From an uncultured Coriobacteriales bacterium (GTDB taxonomy: Bacteria > Actinomycetota > Coriobacteriia > Coriobacteriales > QAMH01), in contig CAKUES010000003.1 in assembly GCA_934646835.1 (NCBI GenBank), positions 84,836 through 148,835 of the forward strand: a DNA stretch of 64,000 bases, given 5' to 3'. Shown piece after piece: positions 52,736 through 60,981 of this stretch (within the stretch, counting starts at the first letter, position 1; the number at the start of each line of letters is the position of its first letter). Under the pieces are notes generated by a model, which did no database searches, was not told where the DNA came from, and saw nothing but the letters and a program-made list of their open reading frames with translations. Both the position numbers and the translations under genes were made by a program.

Positions 52736-53692
52736 ATGTGCACATCGATTCGCTTTGCTGATAAGAGCGGCAACCTCTACCTTGCCCGCAACCTCGACTG
52801 GAATACGCGCTACGGCGAGCAAGTCGTCTACACGCCTGAGGGCTACGAGCTCGGTCTCTCCTTTGCCGATAACGCGCCTGCGCGCTACAACGTTTTGGGC
52901 ATGGCCGTTGCCGCCGGCAACTACCCGTTGTATTTCGATTGTGGCAACGATGCTGGCTTGGCCGTTGCGGGCCTCAACCACCCCGGCAACACCGTCTATA
53001 CTCCCGAGCCCGTCGAGGGCAAGATGAACATCGCCGCATATGAGTTCCCTCTCTGGATCGCAGCCAGGTTCGCGACGGTGGAGGAAGCGCGCGCCGCGCT
53101 GGCAGACGTCAACATCGTCGCCAAGCCCTTTGCGCCGGGACAGTTCGTCTCCAAGCTTCACTGGATCATCGGCGATGCCACCGGCTCGATCGTCGTCGAG
53201 CAGCTCGAGGACGGCCTGCATGTCTTCGACAATCCCGTCGACACGCTCTCCAACCAGCCGGAGTTTCCCTGGCATCTCACTAATCTGCGCAATTTCATCA
53301 CGGTAAGCAATGAGTTTGGGCTCCCCGCCAAATGGCGCGATGCCGATCTCGCTCCCTTTGGCGCGGGCGCTGGCAGCCGCGGTCTGCCGGGTGACAGCTA
53401 CTCCACGTCGCGCTTTGTCCGCGCCGCCTTCCACAACGCCAACTACCCAGAGAAGGAGACCGAGGCACAGTCCGTCTCGCGTGCCTTCCACATTCTCTCC
53501 AGCGTCGCGATGATCGAGGGTGCGAGCAAGATGGGCAACGACGAGTTCGAGCGCACGCTCTACACCGGCTGCTTCTCGGCCGCGTCCAACAGCTACTACT
53601 ACTCGACGTACGACGAGCCTGCGCTCGTCTGTATCAGCATGGACGACATGCGCGCCCGCATGACAGATAACCAGCACATCGTCATCGAATAG
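52736..53692 (+). CDS. Choloylglycine hydrolase family enzyme (probable bile salt hydrolase)
   Basis: Ntn hydrolase of linear amides; its closest functional match by motif is bile salt hydrolase, which removes glycine/taurine from conjugated bile acids. 318 residues from the ATG at 52736, with AGGAGG 8 nt upstream. Mature N-terminal nucleophile Cys2 (M-CTSIRFADKSG), the catalytic Arg and Asp in YLARNLDWNTRYG (Arg ~18, Asp ~21), a GLNHPGN loop where BSH has the oxyanion Asn, and GLPGDSYSTSRFVRAAF (Arg ~226) are present. Penicillin V acylase activity is the main alternative. No signal peptide, so it is cytoplasmic, as for known BSHs. Confidence 0.88.
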   Translation: MCTSIRFADKSGNLYLARNLDWNTRYGEQVVYTPEGYELGLSFADNAPARYNVLGMAVAAGNYPLYFDCGNDAGLAVAGLNHPGNTVYTPEPVEGKMNIAAYEFPLWIAARFATVEEARAALADVNIVAKPFAPGQFVSKLHWIIGDATGSIVVEQLEDGLHVFDNPVDTLSNQPEFPWHLTNLRNFITVSNEFGLPAKWRDADLAPFGAGAGSRGLPGDSYSTSRFVRAAFHNANYPEKETEAQSVSRAFHILSSVAMIEGASKMGNDEFERTLYTGCFSAASNSYYYSTYDEPALVCISMDDMRARMTDNQHIVIE

Positions 53693-53757
53693 CGCGTCGT
53701 CGAGCTGCCCTGCGGTGAGATGTTCGTCTATCCTCGCTTGCAGAAGAAAACGCCGTG

Positions 53758-53817
53758 GGTGAGACCACTTACTCGCTCATACGCTGTATTGCAAACGAAT
53801 ATCCAAGCGGTCTCACC
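53758..53817. repeat. 9-bp inverted repeat upstream of the macrodomain gene
   Basis: GGTGAGACC (53758-53766) and GGTCTCACC (53809-53817) enclose 42 bp, ending 39 bp before the start codon. It may be an operator or a 5'UTR hairpin. Confidence 0.5.
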
Positions 53818-53855
53818 TGATTACAGCGAAAACCGTCATCCACCCAGGAGTGAAC

Positions 53856-54629
53856 ATGAACCAAGACGAGCGACTTCTGTATCTTATCGAAGAGTTTCTG
53901 ATCGAGCGCCCCGAGCTCGCCAACCTCCAGATCCCCGCTGACACCGAGGGTCGCAGGCATGTGTTGCGCGCACTTATGAACACGCGCAATCCCATGGAGC
54001 TGCCGGATGAGGTCGAGAGGGAGCAGGATTCCTATCTGCAAGAGCGCATCCGCGAGAAGGGCGTCACCAAGTTCGAGGACGTGCCGTACGTCGAGGACCA
54101 CATCAAGATGTGGCGCGGCGACATTACCACGCTCGAGTGCGACGCCATCGTCAATGCCGCAAACAACGGCATGACAGGCTGCTGGTCACCTAATCACTAC
54201 TGCATCGACAACTGCATCCACACCTTTGCCGGCGTACAGCTGCGCTATGAGTGCGCGGAGCTCATGATCGCACAGGGTCACCCCGAGCCCGTCGGCAATG
54301 CTAAGGTCACCGGCGCCTACAACCTCCCCTGCAAGCGCATCGTCCACACGGTGGGCCCGCAGGTGGAAAGCTTCCTCACCAACTCCGAGAAGCTCCAGCT
54401 CGCCGCTTCCTATAAGGCTTGCTACCGTGCGGCGCACAAGTGCGGGCTGTCCAACATCGCGTTTTGCTGCGTATCCACCGGCGTCTTTGGCTTCCCCAAC
54501 GACGAGGCCTCCAAGATCGCCGTCAACACCGTCCGCGAGCTTCAGGCAGAGTCCAAAAACCCGCTCGACGTCTGCTTCGCCGTCTTCACTGACCTCGATG
54601 AGGAGCTCTACCGCGCCCTTCTGGGCTAG
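53856..54629 (+). CDS. Zinc-type macrodomain protein-ADP-ribose hydrolase
   Basis: 257 residues from the ATG at 53856; AGGAG is at 53846-53850, which argues against the GTG at 53850. Residues ~1-80 form an N-terminal helical region (LLYLIEEFLIERPELANLQI), as in Firmicute macrodomains that release ADP-ribose from modified proteins. The macro core opens IKMWRGDITTLECDAIVNAA (~86-105). The NNGMTGCWSPNHYCIDNCIH segment carries the Cys/His/Cys set that binds zinc in this subgroup, followed by YNLPCKRIVHTVGPQV and FCCVSTGVFGFPNDEAS (ribose loop). In some bacteria such genes sit beside a sirtuin (SirTM) and a lipoylated carrier; neither is found here, so the target is unknown. Confidence 0.9.
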   Translation: MNQDERLLYLIEEFLIERPELANLQIPADTEGRRHVLRALMNTRNPMELPDEVEREQDSYLQERIREKGVTKFEDVPYVEDHIKMWRGDITTLECDAIVNAANNGMTGCWSPNHYCIDNCIHTFAGVQLRYECAELMIAQGHPEPVGNAKVTGAYNLPCKRIVHTVGPQVESFLTNSEKLQLAASYKACYRAAHKCGLSNIAFCCVSTGVFGFPNDEASKIAVNTVRELQAESKNPLDVCFAVFTDLDEELYRALLG

Positions 54630-54678
54630 GAGCTTATCCGCCCTCCCCCACTCTTTGTCCCAAGAAAGGCAAGACCCG

Positions 54679-55941
54679 ATGACCATGGAACTCCTCGCGC
54701 CTGCAGGCGGACCGGAGCAGCTTGAATATGCGATCCGCTTTGGCGCGGATGCAGTCTACCTCGCCTGCGAGCGCTTTGGCATGCGAGCGAAGGCAACCAA
54801 CTTCAAGCTGGCCGATCTGCCAAGTGTTGTGGAGTACGCGCACGAGCGCGGGGTGAAGGTTCATCTTGCCTGCAATGTCGCCGTCCATGCAGGTGAGATG
54901 AATGAGCTTGCCGATTATCTCAAGGCTGCTCAAGCTGCAGGGGTCGATGCGCTGATCATCGGCGACTTGGGCGCGGCTGCGCTCGCACGCGAGCTTGCGC
55001 CCGATGTCGACATCCACGTCAGCACGCAGGCCAATATAACCAATGCCCAAGCAGCCAAGGTCTGGCACGGCCTCGGTGCTACGCGCATCGTGGCCGCGCG
55101 CGAGCTGTCGCTTGAGGATCTGGCCTCGCTCAAACGCGAGCTGCCGCAAGGCATGGAGCTTGAGGCCTTTGCCCACGGTGCCATGTGCATGGCGTATTCC
55201 GGGCGCTGCTTGCTGAGCGATTACCTCAACGGCCGCAGCGGCTCACGCGGCAACTGCGCCCAGTCCTGTCGCTGGAAGTACGCGCTCGCAGAGAGCTGGG
55301 AGCCAGATCGCTGGTACCCCATCGAGGAAGACAGCCACGGCTCATATCTGCTCAACGCGGAGGACATCTGCATGCTCGAGCACCTCCAAGAGCTTGAGGA
55401 CGCCGGGATCGACTCCATCAAGATCGAGGGCCGCAACAAGAAAGCCTACTACGTCGCCTGCGTCACCAATGCGTATCGCCAAGTGCTCGACGGTCGCCCG
55501 GCAAGCGAGTTGATGATGGAACTTGAGAGCGTCTCACACCGTCCGTACTCGACCGGTTTCTACTTTGGGCCTGCGCACCAGACAGCTGGCGAGCTGTGCT
55601 ATATCCGCAAGACGCAATGGGTGGCTCAGGTGCTTGAGTGTGAGCAGCTGTATGTGGGCGTGTGGCAAATTCGCTTCAAATGTCGTAATAAATGCGCTCC
55701 TGGGGATAGTTTCGAGCTGTTGTCTCCTGGCAAGCCGGTGCGCAAGCTTGAGCTTTCGCGGCTGCGTTACGACCCTGCCAGCAGGGCAAACGTCTTAAGC
55801 GACAAGGTATCGCCTGATTGGCAGCCTGAGTCCGATGAACCGATCCCTGTCGATATCGCCGACCATCCCGCAGAGGACTACCTTGCCGTCATCGACTGCG
55901 AGGCTTTCCCCGGCGACATTATCCGCAAGGTGGCGCTGTAG
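54679..55941 (+). CDS. U32 peptidase family protein (tRNA/rRNA hydroxylation type)
   Basis: 420 residues from the ATG at 54679; the frame back to 54298 only overlaps the macrodomain gene and is a shadow. The U32 signature is evident in ELEAFAHGAMCMAYSGRCLL (~157-176), followed by GNCAQSCRWKY, with cysteines that in TrhP/RlhA-like members bind an iron-sulfur cluster. N-terminal MELLAPAGGPEQLEYAIRFG and SIKIEGRNKKAYYVACVTNAYR are also typical. By length and C-terminal domain it resembles YrrO/TrhP (5-hydroxyuridine at tRNA U34) more than a protease; this is family knowledge, not shown here. Confidence 0.88.
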   Translation: MTMELLAPAGGPEQLEYAIRFGADAVYLACERFGMRAKATNFKLADLPSVVEYAHERGVKVHLACNVAVHAGEMNELADYLKAAQAAGVDALIIGDLGAAALARELAPDVDIHVSTQANITNAQAAKVWHGLGATRIVAARELSLEDLASLKRELPQGMELEAFAHGAMCMAYSGRCLLSDYLNGRSGSRGNCAQSCRWKYALAESWEPDRWYPIEEDSHGSYLLNAEDICMLEHLQELEDAGIDSIKIEGRNKKAYYVACVTNAYRQVLDGRPASELMMELESVSHRPYSTGFYFGPAHQTAGELCYIRKTQWVAQVLECEQLYVGVWQIRFKCRNKCAPGDSFELLSPGKPVRKLELSRLRYDPASRANVLSDKVSPDWQPESDEPIPVDIADHPAEDYLAVIDCEAFPGDIIRKVAL

Positions 55942-55974
55942 TATCCAATGTGCACCAGTGACAAGTTGGATACT
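55940..55974 (+). repeat. Family A hairpin copy 9 (fully re-sequenced arms)
   Basis: AGTATCCAA / TTGGATACT arms, unrelated to the TGACACAC arms of copies 1-6, around the retained core GCACCAGTGACA. It begins at the U32 gene's stop codon, between convergent genes. Confidence 0.85.
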
Positions 55975-55998
55975 CGGCTGCAATTGGCGGATGCGTCC

Positions 55999-58900
55999 CT
56001 ACCCGCAATACCTCCCCAACGCCTCGAGCAGCTGCTCCATGCTGAGCGGCTTGACGAGGTGGTCGTTCATGCCGGCAGCGCGCGTGCGCTCGCGGTCGAT
56101 GCTGAAGGCGTTTGCGGTCATCGCGAGGATGGGGACCTGCATCGCGTCTGCGCGCTCCAAATCCCTGATGCGGCGCGTCGCCTCGAGTCCGTCCATAATC
56201 GGCATCATGAGGTCCATGAGCACGGCACAGTAGTAGCCTTCCGACGAGGCCTTGAACACCTCGACCGCCTCCTTTCCGTTCCAGGCTTTGTCCACCAACG
56301 CTCCGGCGCTTGCGAGGAAGTACTCGGCAATCTCCATGTTGAGCTCGTTGTCCTCGACGAGAAAGACGTGCTTACCGGCAATCGAGTCCGCGTGGCTCTC
56401 GCTTGAAGATGCGGGTGTATCCGCTTCGTCCTTGTCGACCTCGAGCGGCAGCGAGAAGGTGATGGTCGTCCCCTCTCCTACCTTGCTTTCGACAGCGATC
56501 CTTCCACCCATCAAGTCGATGAGTTCCTTGACGATCGACATACCCAGGCCCGTGCCCTTGTACTGGGTGCGGGCGCCAAATTGCTCCTGCGTGAAGGGCT
56601 TGAACAGCTCGTTTTCAACGAACTCCTCGCTCATGCCGATGCCGGTGTCAGAGATTGCGAACTCGAAGACAGTGGTGTTGCCGTCGCAGGACAGCTCTCT
56701 GGCATAGGTGTCGATCTTGCCGCCTGGTTTGTTGTACTTGATCGCGTTCGATCCGAGGTTGAGCATGATCTGCTTGATATGCAGCGGCGAGCCCACAAGC
56801 TTGGGGTGAGTGATACTTCCCGCATGGAATTGAAGCATGACGTCGCTTCCGTGCAGTTGGCCCTCGAGCAGGCTCTCGACATCGTCAACAAGCTCAACCA
56901 GGTCAAAGCGCTCCCTGGCGATCTTGGTCTCCCCTGCCTGCAGCTTGCTCATGTCGAGCACGTCGTTAACCAAGTCGAGCAAGTGGTCGGCAGATAGCCT
57001 GATCTTGCCTAGACACTCGTGGGTCTTGACTGGCTCCTCGCCGCTCATCTCGATGATGTCGAGCATGCCCATGATGCCGTTGATAGGCGTGCGGAAGTCG
57101 TGGCTCATGCGGTTCATGAAGTCGGTCTTGGCCTTGCTCTCCATGTCGATGCGCTTGAGTGCTTTCTCGAGACGGCGGCGCTCTTGCGCATCTTGCTCAT
57201 GGAAGGCGGAGTTGTCTTTGAAGAGGATGATGCCCCTGACAGCGGGTGTCTCCTTACCGGTTTTGGGGTTGTAGGAGATGCCGCGCGACATCAACACCGT
57301 CTTCTGGATCCAGATAAGCGTGCCGTCGGTGCCGATCTCCTGGTATTCGACCGTGGCTTGCGAGGCACCGCTTGTAAAGCGCTTGAGGAGCTTGTCGCAG
57401 GTGTCGATGAGACGGAAGCTCTCGAGCGTCTCCTCCGTAACATAGCGGGAGCGATTGAGCGCGTACTGGTTGTACGAGCACGGCGTGGCAACGTTGAGCG
57501 CGCGACGCTTGGGGACGTCCTTGCTCACCGTCTTGTCCAGCACGTCGTTGGTGAGGTCCACGGAGTACACCGCCTGCGCGGACTCGAGCAGCGCCTCGAC
57601 GTAGTCGCCGTTTTCGAGGATGGAGTCCTTGAACTGGTCGTAATAGCGCGACAGCTGCTGCTTCTCGTCTCCCGCATTGAGATAGAACGGCTCGAAGCAC
57701 AGCGCGAAGTGGTGGAGTTGCCCGTCCGACATGTAATCGAGCGGCACGATCGTCAGACGTCCGTGATGACTCCTGCGGATGTAGGGGATTTCGATTGTGT
57801 CTTGCGCGCTGACAAGCTTCGAGATAACGGAGTCGAGATCGAGGAGCTCACGCAAGGCGTCATGCTGGATCGATACCTCGAACTCCCCAATCATCTGCTC
57901 CACGGCACCAGAGTAGCTTCCCTTCTCCGCGAGGAAATTGGCGGAGCTCGTTCGCAGGCTGCGGTAGCTGTCGAGTTGGGCATTGCAGTACAGGCAATCC
58001 GAGAACTGGAGGCCCCTCGCCTCGATTTGCCTCAGCAAGTCAAGGTCGTGCTGGTGGCGCTCGGCTGCCTCTCTCATCTTGGCGCGGTTCTTATCGACGT
58101 ACATGTTCTTGTCTGCGAGGCGATACAGCTCGCCGATTGTGCAGCCCTCGTTTTCTGCGGAGAACGCGCAGCCAACGGCATAGCTGATGGGCATGCTGGG
58201 GCACTTGGCAGTGTGTTCGCCCACGTTGTCGCGCAGGCACTCGAGAAAGTCATTGACCTTGGACTTGCTGGCATTGCCGATGATGGCGATAAACTCGTCT
58301 CCGCCGTTGCGGCCGACAAACACGTCGTCGCTTGCAAGTTTTGCAAGCTGGTGCGCAAACGAGCGGATGTACTCGTCGCCTTCCGCATGACCGTGGGTGT
58401 TGTTGATGGTGCGCAGGTCGTTGAGATCGAGGGCGCAGACGGCAACAGCGCCGTCCTTATCCGCGGGCTCGGGACTGGAGAGCAACTCGACGCACTTGTT
58501 CTTGTTGGGAAGCCCCGTCGCCTTGTCGAGGTAGACCTTCTTTTGCAGCGTGCGGTTGAGCGCAGAGAAGCGAAGCGCCCTCAAGAGCTCGAAGGCGACG
58601 AGGAGAATGAGGCAGACAATGTCTGCGATAACGACCTTTTCAAGGAGGCTGAGCTTAGTGGTTTTGGCTTGCGCATAATCTTCTGCCAAAGAGGTTGCCT
58701 CATCGCAGATTGTGAAGAACTCCTCGCTCTTGGCGATAATACGGGTGTTTTTGTAGCCCTCTGCTCGGACGAGCGCAATCTCGCCGTCGAGGGTGTGAAA
58801 GTACTCGTCGAGCTCCAGCATCTTGTCTTGGTAGGGCTTGTCGTTGATGCGGACGAGGTCGAGGTCCTTGCTTCCGTGCATAAGGCCCTCGATATAGCTG

Positions 58901-59127
58901 TCCACGCGCTCGATGAGCTTGTCTTGCGGCTCCTGGGCGATTTCGAGCTTGACGATGCGTTGGGTGGTGCCGCGCACGAGGCCGGCGTAGTTGACAACGC
59001 GCGCCGTGCCCTGGATGTCGTTGACGAGCTGGAGTATGCCAAAGAACGAGATGATGAGTATGACGGTGCAGACGGATATGAGCACCCTGATAACGCGGTT
59101 GAGCTTCTTGTCCCTTGCCTGTGTCAT
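55999..59127 (-). CDS. Hybrid sensor kinase with intact GGDEF domain: TM sensor, GGDEF, PAS, HisKA, HATPase, receiver
   Basis: 1042 residues from the ATG at 59127, with AGGAG 8 nt upstream. Two TM segments (~14-34 and ~169-190) enclose a ~130-residue helical sensor. The GGDEF domain starts YLDKATGLPNKNK (~205) and keeps RNGGDEF (~273-279), with no RxxD inhibition site before it, so it is predicted to make c-di-GMP without that feedback. Then come a ~250-residue middle region, a PAS-like domain (~560-640), HisKA TDFMNRMSHDFRTPINGIMG (His ~674), HATPase N-box NAIKYNKPGG (~796) and receiver VFLVEDNELNMEIAE...AVLMDLMMPIMDG (Asp ~968). Cyclase and phosphorelay modules in one chain are unusual. No output gene is adjacent. 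Confidence 0.9.
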   Translation of the reverse strand: MTQARDKKLNRVIRVLISVCTVILIISFFGILQLVNDIQGTARVVNYAGLVRGTTQRIVKLEIAQEPQDKLIERVDSYIEGLMHGSKDLDLVRINDKPYQDKMLELDEYFHTLDGEIALVRAEGYKNTRIIAKSEEFFTICDEATSLAEDYAQAKTTKLSLLEKVVIADIVCLILLVAFELLRALRFSALNRTLQKKVYLDKATGLPNKNKCVELLSSPEPADKDGAVAVCALDLNDLRTINNTHGHAEGDEYIRSFAHQLAKLASDDVFVGRNGGDEFIAIIGNASKSKVNDFLECLRDNVGEHTAKCPSMPISYAVGCAFSAENEGCTIGELYRLADKNMYVDKNRAKMREAAERHQHDLDLLRQIEARGLQFSDCLYCNAQLDSYRSLRTSSANFLAEKGSYSGAVEQMIGEFEVSIQHDALRELLDLDSVISKLVSAQDTIEIPYIRRSHHGRLTIVPLDYMSDGQLHHFALCFEPFYLNAGDEKQQLSRYYDQFKDSILENGDYVEALLESAQAVYSVDLTNDVLDKTVSKDVPKRRALNVATPCSYNQYALNRSRYVTEETLESFRLIDTCDKLLKRFTSGASQATVEYQEIGTDGTLIWIQKTVLMSRGISYNPKTGKETPAVRGIILFKDNSAFHEQDAQERRRLEKALKRIDMESKAKTDFMNRMSHDFRTPINGIMGMLDIIEMSGEEPVKTHECLGKIRLSADHLLDLVNDVLDMSKLQAGETKIARERFDLVELVDDVESLLEGQLHGSDVMLQFHAGSITHPKLVGSPLHIKQIMLNLGSNAIKYNKPGGKIDTYARELSCDGNTTVFEFAISDTGIGMSEEFVENELFKPFTQEQFGARTQYKGTGLGMSIVKELIDLMGGRIAVESKVGEGTTITFSLPLEVDKDEADTPASSSESHADSIAGKHVFLVEDNELNMEIAEYFLASAGALVDKAWNGKEAVEVFKASSEGYYCAVLMDLMMPIMDGLEATRRIRDLERADAMQVPILAMTANAFSIDRERTRAAGMNDHLVKPLSMEQLLEALGRYCG

Positions 59128-59348
59128 ACTCGCTTCTCCTGCTAGAAGGTTTGGTGAGACCCGATAGGGCTCAACGCGCAAAACAAGATACTACCATGCA
59201 ACACTCAGTTAGCGAACTATGGGCGGGTATGGTTCAGAAGGTCTCCATCTGGCAGAACAATCGCTTGCTCAGGTCCCGCGGCGTTCTCGCAAGGGTCTAT
59301 CATAGAAGCCTTGTGTAACAGACGATCAAGCGCGAGCGAGGGAGCACC

Positions 59349-59981
59349 ATGACTATCGCAAACGACCCCATGAGTACTGAAGAGCAGGCAATCTTTCGAA
59401 GTAACGAGCCCACAGCAAGCGACGTGCTCAGGCAGCTCCACGAGCTCAACATGCTCCTCGTGCGCTCCAAGATCAACGTAAAACGCGACCATCATTTTGG
59501 TGAGCAAGAAGACATCTGCGATTGCAATGACGAGGAAGAGCTCACGCCGGTCAAGGGTCAAGGCCGCGTCCTTGCCACGCTGAGCATGTGGCGCCACAAG
59601 CGCGACGGCGTCAGCATCAAGGACCTGAGCATCATCATGGGTGCCAACCGCAAGGCACTTGCCAAGCTCGTCGACAAGCTCGAGTCGAAGTCGCTCGTTA
59701 AGAGAATGGCGGATCTTGGCGATGCAGATGGCACAAAGGTCAAGCTCACCAAGAACGGCATGAGGACCGCATGGGACATCTGCCACCACTATTCCAGCGA
59801 GAGCGTGGAGTTCTTCGACTGCTTGAGCGACGAGGAGCTCTCGCAGCTCAACTCTCTGCTCAACCGCGTTATCTCCAACGCGGAGGAGATCGTCCCCGAC
59901 AGCAGGATCAAAGAGCGCAGAAACGCCATGCGCGAGTACCTTCACCTCAACCATCTAGATAGAGAGGACAGTGATGCCTAA
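59349..59981 (+). CDS. MarR-type winged-helix transcriptional regulator
   Basis: 210 residues. A MarR-like core spans ~60-160: ATLSMWRHKRDGVSIKDLSI, IMGANRKALAKLVDKLESKS (recognition helix) and LVKRMADLGDADGTKVKLTK (wing), with helical dimerisation ends. It has an extra N-terminal ~60 residues with CDCNDEEEL, an acidic Cys-containing stretch. The stop codon overlaps the start of the TIM-barrel gene (TAATG), so the two are translated together. Probable local regulator of that gene; the ligand is unknown. Confidence 0.8.
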   Translation: MTIANDPMSTEEQAIFRSNEPTASDVLRQLHELNMLLVRSKINVKRDHHFGEQEDICDCNDEEELTPVKGQGRVLATLSMWRHKRDGVSIKDLSIIMGANRKALAKLVDKLESKSLVKRMADLGDADGTKVKLTKNGMRTAWDICHHYSSESVEFFDCLSDEELSQLNSLLNRVISNAEEIVPDSRIKERRNAMREYLHLNHLDREDSDA

Positions 59982-60772
59982 TGGCTCCGGCCAAGCGAAT
60001 CATCGAAGCACGAGCCAGCGGCATGTTCACGCACGACTCCTCTCTTTCTGCCGATCCACGCGAGAGCATGCCCTATGTGGCGCGCGGTGAGAACGGCGCG
60101 ATCTTTGAGGGACGCCTGACTTCGCCCATCGCTCGCGTTCCCAAGGTCATCGAGGCGTGCCCTGGCATCTGCGTCAAAGGCAGGAACCTCAGGAGCTTTG
60201 TCTACACCACTGACGTCGCCATTATCCGCAACTGCAACGCGGATGCCATCTTTGCGGTCTATCCCTTTACGGGAGAGCCGATCATCACGCAGGCGCTCAT
60301 GAGCGTTGCCCAAAACCCGCTCTTCGTCGGTGTCGGCGGCGGTACAACCACGGGCAGCCGCGTTATCGAGCTTGCGATGATGGCGGAGATGCAGGGTGCC
60401 GCCGGTGTCGTGCTCAACGCCCCGTCCTCCCCAGAGACGGTTGAAAACGTCATGACCACGGTCGACATCCCCGTTGTCGCCTCCGTTGTTGCGGATAACG
60501 AGCTTGTCGACGAGAAGATCCAGGCGGGCGCCGCGATCCTCAACGTCGCCGCAGGTGCGGCGACAACGCAGGTGGTCCGCAGCATCCGCGAGCGCCACCC
60601 GGAGATGCCGATCATGGCAAGCGGTGGCAAGTCCGAGGACAGCATCATCGCCACCATCGAGGCGGGTGCCGATGCCATCGTCTGGACACCGCCCACAACG
60701 CTCGAGCTGCAAAAACAGATGATGAGCGTGTACCGTGGCGAGGACCCCACCGGCCGTATCGCTGGGCACTAA
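59981..60772 (+). CDS. TIM-barrel-like protein of unknown function
   Basis: 263 residues, cytoplasmic. The pattern of alternating strands and helices with GGGTTTGSRVIELAMMAEMQ, VVASVVADNELV and IMASGGKSEDSIIATIEAGA resembles phosphate-binding (beta/alpha)8 enzymes such as IMP dehydrogenase/GMP reductase or thiazole/PdxS-like barrels, but no catalytic cysteine loop of those families is present. It is coupled by a one-base overlap to the MarR-type regulator upstream and followed by a strong terminator, making a two-gene unit. I cannot name a reaction. Confidence 0.65.
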   Translation: MAPAKRIIEARASGMFTHDSSLSADPRESMPYVARGENGAIFEGRLTSPIARVPKVIEACPGICVKGRNLRSFVYTTDVAIIRNCNADAIFAVYPFTGEPIITQALMSVAQNPLFVGVGGGTTTGSRVIELAMMAEMQGAAGVVLNAPSSPETVENVMTTVDIPVVASVVADNELVDEKIQAGAAILNVAAGAATTQVVRSIRERHPEMPIMASGGKSEDSIIATIEAGADAIVWTPPTTLELQKQMMSVYRGEDPTGRIAGH

Positions 60773-60774
60773 CG

Positions 60775-60809
60775 AGAGAGCCGCGACAAGCTTGTCGCGG
60801 CTCTCTTTG
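60775..60809 (+). terminator. Rho-independent terminator after the TIM-barrel gene
   Basis: A perfect 16-bp stem (60775-60790 with 60791-60806) of GAGAGCCGCGACAAG and its complement, followed by TTTGC. Confidence 0.9.
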
Positions 60810-60824
60810 CATCCGCAGGTGAGA

Positions 60825-60900
60825 TTGAACGAAAGCGACCAGGTCAAATCCGTTCAAGCCGGAGGAGTTGAACGGATTTGACCTGGTCGCTTTCGTTCAA
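60825..60900 (-). repeat. Family C hairpin copy 4
   Basis: A perfect 33-bp inverted repeat (60825-60857, 60868-60900) with 10-nt loop GCCGGAGGAG. Outer arm TTGAACGAAAGCGA; the core ACCAGGTCAAATCCGTTCAA is as in copy 2. It lies between convergent genes. Confidence 0.95.
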
Positions 60901-60981
60901 GGTTTCGTCGCTTTGAGCGGAGCGCCGTAAGGCGCGTAGTCGAAGAATCCAGAGACGACTCAACGTTGGCTGGCAAGCCCT

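Noticed and set aside
54298..54678. N-terminal extension of the U32 gene through the macrodomain gene
   Set aside because: Pure overlap in another frame; the U32 family begins at MELLAPAGG, and a good ATG lies at 54679.
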